From Limanda limanda (lineage: Eukaryota; Chordata; Actinopteri; Pleuronectiformes; Pleuronectidae), in the NCBI RefSeq assembly GCF_963576545.1, contig NC_083651.1:21519248-21583247 (forward strand): a stretch of 64,000 bases of DNA. Direction: 5' to 3'. Of the stretch, positions 44,020 through 54,029 are shown piece after piece. The notes under the pieces are model-generated. The model was not told where the DNA came from. It searched no databases and saw only the letters and a list, made by a program, of their open reading frames with translations. Within the stretch, counting starts at the first letter, position 1. Each line of letters begins with the position of its first letter. The translations under genes were made by a program, and so were the position numbers.

Positions 44020-44940
44020 TATATAAACCAGAGAGCAACATTGATAAGAATCCAATGTTGTACAGTAAATTAGTGTGTTAAACATTGAGGCAGGATCACA
44101 TGTAATTCTGTTGGCCTTCACAAATAAACGTTATCCCACTATGCATTTCTGAAATAATCAAAAGCTTAATTCGCACGAAAGTTGATTTAAACTTGTGCCT
44201 CTGTCTTTTAACTTTGACACCCTCACCACACACACTGAATGCACCACACAGAACTAATCTATATACAATTAATGGTCTGTTTCTCTCCAGGAGTCAATAT
44301 GACAAAATGCATTGCACCATCTCCTAGTAAACATTCATCCTGCACAAAGGCATCTGTTGTTGGACCAAATAAAAAGTGTACAATGTTTTTTTAACTTAGT
44401 TAAATTGTGTTTTAAGACACTTAATCGAAATAATGTCAAATAATTTGCTTTGCTCCTGTAAAATTTGTAAAGTGTCTTTGAGCACTTTGAAAAATGCTCT
44501 ATAAATAAAATGTATTCTTCTAATAATAAGAATAATTCTTACAATTTCAATACGGCCACCCACCGATCGGTGCTCGGGTCCTAATTATTATTAAGATAAA
44601 CTGCTAGGCCAAATCTGTTTTGTGCTGGTAGCATGCAGTGTAATTTTATGTTTTGTGGGTATATGTATAGGAAAGCCCTCGGAGGAATGAACTTGTGTAT
44701 AAAACTCAACATGAGTTCATTCTAATTCAACTTCAGGTGATTTAAACTTGTAATAATACTGCGCTTAACATTGAGTATAAACCCATACAACAAAATGCAG
44801 TATAACATAAGATTGAATGGGGGGAGGGGCTAGAGCCTCCCACAGACTTCATCAGTTTTTAATTTTTTAATGAGGTTAGGTTTACTGCGTAATCTTTTCT
44901 TGTGTGGTAAACTGGTCGTCTCAGTTTATTCCAGCTCACT
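44020..44940. repeat. Unit 5/unit 6 intergenic repeat
   Basis: Non-coding, shortened by the shared deletion. LINE/SINE-type tail at ~44470-44530, unit 6 begins at 44531. The poly-G run is interrupted by A at 44825. Confidence 0.7.
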
Positions 44941-45035
44941 GATTGGACTGTTTCAATTCCCATGTTCACAAACACACTATCTGTTGCCGCCAGTAAATGA
45001 TATTAACCGATGAAAGAAGGACAGTTCAGGTAAGT
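44941..45035 (+). promoter_or_regulatory. Putative OR6 promoter and 5' splice donor
   Basis: GATTGG at 44941-44946, GATATTAA near 45000, donor CAG|GTAAGT with intron start 45030. Confidence 0.45.
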
Positions 45036-45099
45036 CAGCAAGGACACTTGAGATAGTGGATGACTTTGTTTTCTAATAACGTGAGAGAGAACCTTCATC

Positions 45100-46023
45100 A
45101 TGATGGATAATGTTTCAGTAGTTTCTATGTTCACTATGTCGGGGTTGAGTGGCACAGCGCACTACAGAGTCACCCTCTTCATCCTCACTTTGTTGTGTTA
45201 CTGTGTGATCTGGCTGATAAATGTGACCATCATCGTGACCATCATCATAGATAAAAACCTTCACGAGCCCATGTACATCTTCCTCTGTAATCTGTGCATC
45301 AACGCACTGTATGGGACTGCAGGCTTTTATCCAAAGTTCCTCATCGACCTCCTGTCTAACTCTCATGTCATCTCTTACAGTGGATGCCTCCTGCAGGGTT
45401 TTGTGTTGCACTCTTCACTCTGCGCAGATGGCTCTATTCTCTTATTAATGGCCTATGACAGATATGTGGCTATCTGTCAGCCTCTAACTTACCACTCAGT
45501 GATGACGAAGGGAAAAATAGGCATGTTTGTGTTTTTTGCTTGGCTTGTACCCCACTATCTGATGATGGTTGGCACTATAACAACAGCAATAACCAAAATA
45601 TGCGGCTCACATATTCCAAAAATCTACTGTATTAATTATTTGGTGAATAGACTTGCTTGTACTCCTCCATTAGCAAGTGTCATTGTTCCAGCTTTTAATT
45701 ACACTGTTGTTTTAATCCATGTAGCCTTTATTTTTTGGTCTTATATGTGTCTGATCAAAAATTGCCTTCACTCCGGTGAGAACAGAAGCAAGTTCATGCA
45801 AACCTGTCTGCCGCATTTACTATGTTTGAATACCTTAGTCATTAGTATTCTTTTTGATTTGATGTACGTGAGATTTGGCACGAGTACGATACCGCAAAGT
45901 CTCAATAATTTTATGGCAATAGAATTCCTGGTCGTTCCTCCGATCCTCAATCCCCTCATATACGGTCTCAAACTGACGCAAATAAGAAACAGAATCGTGC
46001 AGTTTTTTTTAGGGAAGAACTGA
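45100..46023 (+). CDS. Odorant receptor 6, intact
   Basis: 307-residue OR, sister to OR5 in TM3 and TM5 (LCADG, VVLIHVAFIF). At the end of TM4 it reads HYLMMVG (152-158), like the OR2-4 group and unlike OR5 (HYMILVS), a mosaic that suggests gene conversion. Private residues include I40, T130 (QPLTYH), N269 and G305 near the C terminus. The OR landmarks MAYDRYVAIC, KFMQTCLPHL and NPLIY are intact. It is followed by spacer B, just as OR1 is followed by spacer A. Confidence 0.94.
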   Translation: MMDNVSVVSMFTMSGLSGTAHYRVTLFILTLLCYCVIWLINVTIIVTIIIDKNLHEPMYIFLCNLCINALYGTAGFYPKFLIDLLSNSHVISYSGCLLQGFVLHSSLCADGSILLLMAYDRYVAICQPLTYHSVMTKGKIGMFVFFAWLVPHYLMMVGTITTAITKICGSHIPKIYCINYLVNRLACTPPLASVIVPAFNYTVVLIHVAFIFWSYMCLIKNCLHSGENRSKFMQTCLPHLLCLNTLVISILFDLMYVRFGTSTIPQSLNNFMAIEFLVVPPILNPLIYGLKLTQIRNRIVQFFLGKN

Positions 46024-46139
46024 CATGTGATCTGTAGAAAGAAAGTTGATAAATATTATTCTGTACATCTGCCTTGTTATTTGTGTTTTTTAGAAAAGTG
46101 TTACAATCTGAGAAATTTATTACAGCACAGTTACCAGGC

Positions 46140-46490
46140 TCTAACCTCTGGATTATCAATCTGTTATGACAAATAGAGTCTGTGGCCTATTTGTTTTTAA
46201 CTTGGCTCATACCTTTAATATTTATGTTAATGTGAACAATAACAGCATCAGGATCATGGTTATCTGCCTCACATATACTGTTTATGATACAGCTTATTCT
46301 TCCTCCATAGACAATAAAGCTATTACAGCATTTTTAAATGATCCTTTGTGTTTTGACCCTTTTATTAACATTTGCTCTTATATTCTGTTTTTTTCAGTAT
46401 GAACATAACATGTCTTGACTTCCACAGAAAACAGGAGCAAGCTAATGCAAATGTGTCTGCCTCATTTATTTTGTTTTGAACTGATTTATA
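46140..46490 (+). pseudogene. OR fragment relic downstream of OR6
   Basis: Same relic type as after OR5, with the same downstream deletion, supporting descent of units 5 and 6 from one copy. Confidence 0.8.
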
Positions 46491-47182
46491 TATAAACCAG
46501 AGAGCAACATTGATAAGAATCCAGTGTTGTACAGTAAATGAGTGTGTTAAGCATTGAGGCAGGATCACATGTAATTCTGTTGGCCTTCACAAATAAACGT
46601 TATCCCACTATGCATTTCTGAAATAATCAAAAGCTTAATTTGCACGAAAGTTGATTTAAACTTGTGCCTCTGTCTTTTAACTTTGATACCCTCACCACGC
46701 ACACTGAATGCACCACACAGAACTAATATATATACAATTAATGGTCTGTTTCTCTCTGGGAGTCAATATGACAAAATGCATTGCACCATCTCCTAGTAGA
46801 CATTCATTCAAAGGCATCTGTTGTTGGACCAAATAAAAAGTGTACAATGTTTTTTTAATGTTTTAGTTAAAGAGTGTTTTAAGTCAGTTTTTCCAAATAA
46901 TGTCAAATAATTTGCTTTGTCCCTTTAAAATTTGTAAAGTGTCTTTGAGCACTTTGAAAAGTGCTCTATAAATACAATATAATCTTATAATAATAACAAT
47001 AAGTCTTACAATTTCAATAGGGCCTCCCCCCGTTCGGTGCTCGGGCCCTAATTATTATTAAGATAAACTGCTGAGCCAAAACCTGTGGGCGCTGGTAGCA
47101 TGCAGTGTAATTTTACCTTTGTGCGTATATGTATAGGAAAGACCTCGGAGGAATGAACTTGTGTTTAAAACTCAACATGAGT
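46491..47182. repeat. Unit 6 3' flank and start of unit 7
   Basis: Non-coding; LINE/SINE-type tail at ~46937-46997, unit 7 begins at 46998 and is cut by spacer B after AACATGAGT (47174-47182). Confidence 0.7.
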
Positions 47183-48460
47183 GTTGTGCAATAATGGTTA
47201 GGAGTGATACCATAAGATGGTGTGCATTTGGGCATTCAATAAATGTGTTATCAAAATAAAATATTAATATTAAGTTCTCTCAGGGCACCACCCTTGAAAG
47301 AAGGGAAAAGATAGACAATTTATTTATTAAGATCAGTCTCATTTAGATCTAGTTCAATTAGAAATCTCAATATTTACTATCAAAGATTATATAATGAACA
47401 GTGAAGGTTTATAGAATTCTTGACAATGTAGAGGTTGGCAAAATTCACATATGTAACATTAATGAAAGAACATTTGTGAAAGAAAAACATTTATTATGAA
47501 CATAATAAAGTGTAAAACAATAATTAATAACAGAGTATGAACTAAAACAAAGGTGTATGTGAGTGTGTGTGAATAAGGGGCTCTCAAAATGGTAGTTAAC
47601 AAAGAGAGTAACACCTTTCTGTGGTCTCCCAAGATGGTAGCTCCCCTGCCCCTTCTTCTTGAGTGGGGACGTAGATAAGTAGGTAGAGATATGCGGTGTC
47701 TGTGTAAATGCTAATTAGAGACTGAAAGGGTCAGAGAGATCCTGTGAAGAGCGTATATAGCATTTAACTTGTAACCACAAATACACAACACATATCAAAC
47801 TTTTAAACACCACACAGAATCAAATAAACAGTCTTGCTTAGGCTAGTATAATTATTAAGTAAATAAATAAATAAATACATTTTATTTGTAAGGCACTCTT
47901 CATCCGAGAATCTCAGAGTGCCACAAGTACATAGTTAAAATCAAAGTCCTTAAACTCAACTCAAAGTAAAAACGCCTTCTTGAATAAAAAGGTTTTTAGG
48001 CCAGTCTTAAAAGAGTCCAGGGTCTGTGTTGCCCTCAGGTGGTCAGGGAGACCGTTCCATAGGCGAGGCGCTGCTGAGCAAAAGGCCCGGTCGCCCATGG
48101 TGCGGAGCTTGGTGTTGGGAACCCGAAGGAGCAAGCTACTTGTAGATCTGAGGGTGCGGGTGGAGGTTTGGGGAGTGATGAGTTCTTGTAGGTAGGGAGG
48201 TGCATGTCCATTTATGCATTTATGGGTAAGGAGTAGGACTTTGTAGTTAATCCGGGTTGAGACAGGGAGCTAGTGGAGTGAGTGGAGAATTGGTGTTATG
48301 TGCTCATATTTACAGACTCTCATCAGGATCCTGGCAGCGCTGTTTTGAATGAATTGCAGTTTTTGGATGTTCTTGCCAGTGATCCCAGTGAAAAGTGAAT
48401 TGCAGTAGTCCAGTCTAGAGGAGATGAATGCGTGGACGAGCTTCTCTGCATCTGACAGGG

Positions 48461-51400
48461 TTAAAGTGGGGTGGAGTTTGGAGATGTTTTTGAGATGAGG
48501 TGAGGATCAAACCTAACTCCCAGATTAGTGACTGTGGAGGAGAGGTGTATGACCTGACCGTCGAAGGTGAGCTGAGTTATGGAGGATGACTGAACCTGGT
48601 GTGGAGTGCCAACAAGGAGGGCTTCAGTTTTGCTACTGTTTAACTGAAGAAAGTTGCTGCTCATCCATGTCTTTATCTCTCCAAGACAGGCGGTGAGACA
48701 TGAAATGGCTGCAGAGGGGTTTGGGGAAGGTTTGATGTAAAGCTGTGTGTCGTCAGCATAACAGTGGAAGGACATCCTATGTTTGCTGATGACACAACCG
48801 AGGGGGAGCATGTAAATAATGAAGAGGATGGGGCCAAGGACCGACCCTTGCGGAACACCACAGGAGACAGGGAGCAGTCTGGACTTGCATCTTCCCAGTG
48901 AGACATATTCAGTTCTGCCAGAGAGGTAGGACTAAAACCACTTGAGTGCAGAGTCTGATAGTCCAACAGCGTTGTAGAGGCGCTCTAGGAGGAGAGTGTG
49001 ATCCACTGTGTCAAATGCAGCAGTCAGGTCCAGGAGGATGAGGAGTGAGGGTGATCCTGCATCGGCTGTCATCAGCAGGTCATTCGTAACCCTGAGCAAA
49101 GCTGTTACAGTGCTGTGGGCTGAGCGAAATCCTGACTGAAAATTTTCAAACAAGTTGTTATGTATGAGGTGGTCCTGAAGTTGAGAAGCGACTACCTTCT
49201 CTAACACCTTGGCAGGAAGGCAAGGTTGGAGATAGGCCTGTAATTGGCTAGAACCTCCGGGTCCAGGGTGGGTTTCTTGAGAAGGGGGCGGATTACAGCA
49301 ACCTTGAGAGTAGGTGGGACACAGCCAGACTGAAGGGAAAGGTTAACAACCTTGGTGATGAAAGGACTGAGAGTGGGGATATGTGACTTGAGCAGAGCAG
49401 TGGGAATGGGGTCCAGGGTACAGGTACAGGATTTCATTTTTTTTGAGGATTGCCTCAACATGGCTCTCCTGAACCTCAGCGAGATGTAGAGGAGACAGCA
49501 CAGTCGTAGATAAGGTGTTTGTGTAAGAGGGAAGCAGAGATGGAGAGCTGGATATCAGAGAGCGAATGGTGTTGACCTTTGATCTAAAAAAGTCAATGAA
49601 GCTGTTGCATTGCTCCTCTGTAGCCTCAGTTGAAGAGGGTGGTTGTGGTTTCAGGAGATGGCTTATGTTAGGCTTGTTCGTTTATCCTAAAATATGAGAG
49701 GAGCCGATCCAAGGCTTTGGTTAAATCAAGTGTTTTATTTAAAGATACAATGAAGAGTTATTCATAGCTATGGACAATTATCACAGCCTATGCTAATTAA
49801 GTTAGCAGTAGGAAGTTAATAATGGCCCCGAACAGCAGGGGTTGTGTATAATTATAACAGTAGATTTGATGTGATTGGTTATGAAATGTTTGGAGGGGTG
49901 TCACCGCAAATCACTTTGGATCTCCCTTATTGGTCCAGCCGCAGTCCCACGCCTCTTGTCACCGAATCCAGGAAGTGACATAGCAGCAGCTCTCCGTCAT
50001 GCTTTCCTACGCTACTCTGCCGGTTGCTTGGCAACTCTATCCAGCTAGTCTGATGTTGTCTCGTAATTTAGCCTTGAGTAGAAAATGTCTTGCTCCTAGC
50101 CATCTCGGCTGCACCAATTTAACCATAACAACTCTCTCGTCTCTCTCTTATCAAGACAGCTGTGAGACTGACCATCGTTGTGACTCCCATATATATTCCA
50201 AATATTAAGTAGATTTACGAGAAAGGATTAAAATAATGATTTGTTTATGGTATTATTCCTGAATCAAACTGCTCCTACCTCCACCCTCCTATCATTGGAA
50301 AGAGTGAGTGCTATTGTAATTCGAGAAACTATTATTGTGTTTTCTGCTCCATCAAAACAATCCTGACATTCGGAACAAACTTAACCCAAACAATGTCCCA
50401 CTTACTTAGCCCCAGAAGGGACAGTTCCTGGATCTCTGTCTGAGTTTAATGAATCTGAGGGAATTACGCTTTAATGTCCAAAAGTTAAGTATTAGAACAA
50501 GTAAAAAGATTCATTATTAGCACTAAGCAGCAACAGTTATTAAAATCATTTTTATGAAGCATAATATCTAGCTAAAACTACTTTTATCTTTATTTGTTTA
50601 GAATTCTGTCAGACACAGAGAGAAATTATTATTATTGATTAACCCGGAATAGAACTGTGAGCGAGCATCTTTAAGGGAGTTGGAGTAGCCCCTTTGATGC
50701 TCACGGTAGGCCAGTTTATGGACAGTGAGCCCAGAGCGTCTGCAGCGTCGTTCCAGGGCACGCCCAGCTGTTTTTATTTTCCTTAGCTCATGTGTGAACC
50801 AGGGAGCGGAGCGTGAGAAATTGACCTCACGTGACTTGACAGGGGCATGGAGATCAAAAACACTTCTCAGGGATGTATTGTAGAGTTCCACTAATTCATC
50901 CATTTATGCAGAGGCTGGGCAGGTGATGAGCTGGAGATCCATGGTCATAGTGGCCAAGTCAATGCTTTTCCAGTTTCGGAAAGACATTTGACGCCTAGGT
51001 CTAATAGGTGGTCGGACACACCGAGATCATAGACCTGTAGGTTACTGATGGAAGCAGAGTCAGTGATAACCAGATCCAGAGTGTGCCCCTTGGTGTGAGT
51101 AGGAACCTCAACATGCTGCTGCAGCCCAAGACACTCAAGCACACTCAGGAAATCTGCTGCAAACTGACAGGAGGGGTTGTCGACATGGATATTTAAATCA
51201 CCAACAATGACAATGTTAGTTGACATAGTGCAGAGAGAGGTAAGGACATCACTTATCTCAGGTAAAAAAGATGGGTTTGGTTTTGGAGGACGGTATATGG
51301 GAAGCACTGTCATGGAGTATGGAGATTTGCATTTGAAGGCCAGGCATTCCATAAGGGAAAGATCAGGCATTGGCAGAGGACACAGATTTAGCTCAGCCCG

Positions 51401-51811
51401 GTGCATGACGGCTAGTCCACCACCACGACCAGAGCTGCGGGCCTTCTCCATGTAGTTATAGCCAGGGGGGCATGCTTCATTAAGCACAGAGTAGTCCCCT
51501 GGTTTATGCCAGGTTTCGGTTAGGCACATGAAGTCAAGCCCTTTGTCCAGGATATGGTTGTATATGAGGAGGGATTTATTAGTGAGGTATTGTGCGTTTA
51601 GCAGCTCCATGGTGGTAGGAGACAGAGCTCGGGGTGGAAATCCCTGAAAGCTCCGTAATACACTGCGATCCACTCCGTGTCTTCCATTGTGCCTAGTATT
51701 GGGTAGTCTCGCAATGTTTCCGACGATGACTCCGAGGTTTGTTTTGTTTCCTGATTTCACGTTGAAGCCGCGGCGCGAACATCTATGGATGTAGGGAGGT
51801 CTGTTTTTCAA
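48461..51811 (-). pseudogene. L2 LINE ORF2 (endonuclease-reverse transcriptase), broken
   Basis: Endonuclease part (51811-50945): CLTETWHKPGDY, VVGDLNIHVD-type block, HTLDLVITDS and GVSDHLL. RT part, in several frames: ANYRPISNL (near 49240), SGFRSAHSTVTALLRV, LLDLTAAFDTVDH, and the active site CYADDTQLY near 48760. Breaks: frame changes near 49205, 48950 and 48800, a frame break between the endonuclease and linker segments near 50930, and the LTR-like insertion between 50598 and 49680. It is non-functional. The protein type matches L2/CR1-group LINEs, the same group as the fragment at 28907-30373, although the two are different subfamilies. Confidence 0.85.
49668..50600 (-). mobile_element. 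LTR-like insertion in the L2 LINE
   Basis: About 930 bp without L2 homology, placed where the L2 reading frame is cut. On the minus strand one edge reads CCTAACA and an internal AATAAAACACTTG polyadenylation-type signal is present. TG...CA ends can be drawn either at ~50130 (TGTTATGG) or near 50605 (TGTCTGACAG), so the boundary is uncertain. No target duplication was found. A solo LTR is the best guess. Confidence 0.4.
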
Positions 51812-52209
51812 AATCCCACACTCCTGACAGGGCTTTAAACCCTTTGTCGGACGGAGCCATGAAGCTGCGCCAACGCCGTAGCTGCGGGGCGGTGTATGAA
51901 ATCATCGCCAGCACCGATGCAAAAGAAACAGAACACAAAACAAGCCGCGCCGTCCGGCAACGACCACAGGCTGGCGAGCCCCAGCTCCACAGTCACCACG
52001 GAACAAGGACTCCAGTAGAGCAGGCAGGCTCTATTAATCCATTAATCCAAGGTACGCCGAATAAAATAGCTTTAAAAAGTCACATAAATCACAAAAGCGG
52101 TAACAAAGTGTCAAGAGGAGCGGCAGCCAGCGTGCGCCAGCATACCCTCTTGATGCTAATTGCTTAACTCATGCATCTGTGGGATCGCACACTGTCTCCT
52201 AAGCCCAGT

Positions 52210-52775
52210 ATGTTACCAGTCCTTAGAAAGGGAGAAAGTTGCTGTGCAGTTGCAGTACTGTGACGTCTCCGGTTCGGTCGGAAGGTTGAAGTCCTCGCAG
52301 TGCTGTTGAGCTGTGCAGTTCAGTTGCTTATTGAATCTTAGTTCTTACCTACAGGACATTGAGTCGCTGCTAGGAGTTTGGAAAAACTTGAGTTGAGAGG
52401 AGGTTTCCTTGAAGAGATGAGTTGGAGACTGCACCTCTGACCTCCGGTTGTTGGATGGGTTAGAAGATTTGCTGGAGCAGCCCGGCCCTCTCCTAGGCGA
52501 TGCAGGAGAAGAGACTGGTCGCCTGCTGTCCTTGGAGGGTCAGTAGAAAAGAGATAGAATTGGGGCAGATCTTGGTCTTATAAAGGCCCGGTGACCTCAC
52601 AGGTCATGGGCCAGAGTGACCAATAGGAGGTGAGCATTGTGGCTTTTCACACTTATGCGTGAATTTGTTGAAACAAAAGGAACCTGTTGCCCCCTGGGAG
52701 ACTGACTTCATTGGTTTTCTCTAGATAAAGAAAACATGTTGCACCCTGGGAGACTGAGTTCGGGAGGCTTAAGGC
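52210..52775 (-). promoter_or_regulatory. Minus-strand promoter-like block in spacer B
   Basis: On the minus strand, in order: inverted or direct CCAAT (CCAAT on the plus strand at 52620-52624), TATA-like CCTTTATAAG (52577-52586), then about 230 bp downstream a splice donor CTGTAG|GTAAGA (intron start 52349). This order resembles a promoter with a short first exon, perhaps an LTR. The same block in spacer A has lost the TATA. No coding exon is attached. Confidence 0.4.
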
Positions 52776-53701
52776 CGATATATGCTTCTCTGTTTTTACT
52801 GACACGGACAGAGAAACCCCCATTCCGAGCGCCTCGGAGAGCTTTTCCTGCACCTCTGATTTTTCTAACTACACGTCGGCATGGCGGAGAGCCGCCGGGA
52901 CAGCCCTTGGCTTTGATTGGTCCGCTAACGACAGCATTTTGGAACAACATAATTTCCGGACCTCAAACTTCCTGTTTCATTCCCTATATCACAATAAACC
53001 CAAACATAACTACGATTCTACGATTAATGTGACAAGTGTGTTAAGCCAGCGGAGTTGTCCGGCTGACGGTGGCTGGTTAGAGCACTAATGGCATGTGTGT
53101 AGGGTCACATACTGTCATAACGGCGCTAGCGTGCTAGCCACCATGCTAACTGCGGTGGTAACGGCGCAAAAACCCGCCGTCACGAGTAAATTCCACAGCT
53201 ATCATGACACTGTTTCTCAAATACTGTCAGGTTAGAAGCAAACACTGGCTAGTAGTTAATATCGGGAGTCCCTGCTGACTGTGTGTGGAAGCTGGGGGGG
53301 AAGCTAGCTGCCTCCGTGTAGCTTCAAGCCATGGAATTAGAAACGCAGTTTGGAAACAAGACCGGGGAACAGCTGCGCTAAGAAACGATAACATCAGCAT
53401 TTTGACCCGCTGGGTGTCACTTTATTTAGTTCTGTTAGTTTCCATCGTTCACTGTGTGTGAGGAAAGCCGGGAGATGGCAAATAAACAAACGTGGACTTC
53501 TTCTACGCACATAGGCCTAAAGTTTTCGGAGAAGCATAAATGACAAAGAGTCCGTGGGATCCGTGCGTCCCCCCCGCGCGCCACGGAGGTGGAGAAGCAT
53601 ACTGGAGCCTTTAGTCCAGAACATGAGGCCATTTGGTTTCAGGTTTTGACCACACATGTAGGCCGAGAAGGAAGCCATGTGGTTCCACAAAGACATTGCC
53701 C
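52776..53701. other. Spacer B right block
   Basis: Non-coding counterpart of 33293-34274. No gene seen. Confidence 0.6.
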
Positions 53702-53870
53702 AACATGAGTTTATTCTAACTCAACCTCAGGTGATTTAAACTAGTAATAATACAGCACTTAACATGGAGTTTGAACCCATACAACAAAATTCAGTATAGC
53801 ATAAGACAAAATACTGCGTAATCTTTTCGTGTTTGGTAAACTGGGCGTCTCCAGTTTAGTCAAGCTCACT

Positions 53871-53964
53871 GATTGGACTGTTTTACTCCCATGTTCACAA
53901 ACACACTATCTGTTGCCGCCAGTAAATGATATTAACCGATGAAAGAAAGAGAGTTCAGGTAAGT
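53871..53964 (+). promoter_or_regulatory. Putative promoter and 5' splice donor of OR7 pseudogene
   Basis: GATTGG at 53871-53876, GATATTAA near 53931, donor CAG|GTAAGT with intron start 53959. The poly-G region is deleted in this unit. Confidence 0.4.
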
Positions 53965-54029
53965 CAGCAATGGACAAGGGAGATAGTGGATGTCTTTGTT
54001 TTCGAAAAATGTGAGAGAGACCCTTCATC

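Larger units (their letters stand above)
47870..52150 (-). mobile_element. Near-full-length L2-type LINE
   Basis: Minus-strand LINE: 5' region near 51850-52150, endonuclease 51811-50945, linker 50903-50598, RT 49461-48461, 3' UTR and an A-rich tail next to (TAAA)n at ~47865-47878. The body is interrupted by a ~0.93-kb insertion (49668-~50600). Exact ends and target duplication were not resolved. Confidence 0.8.
47183..53701. mobile_element. Spacer B, insertion inside OR unit 7
   Basis: Second copy of the spacer, flanked by AACATGAGT at 47174-47182 and 53702-53710. It lacks hAT-A, hAT-B and hAT-D, and keeps their empty sites at 47426-47433 and 52768-52775. Its own later insertion is an L2 LINE (~47870-52150). 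Without that, the spacer is about 2.2 kb. Confidence 0.7.
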
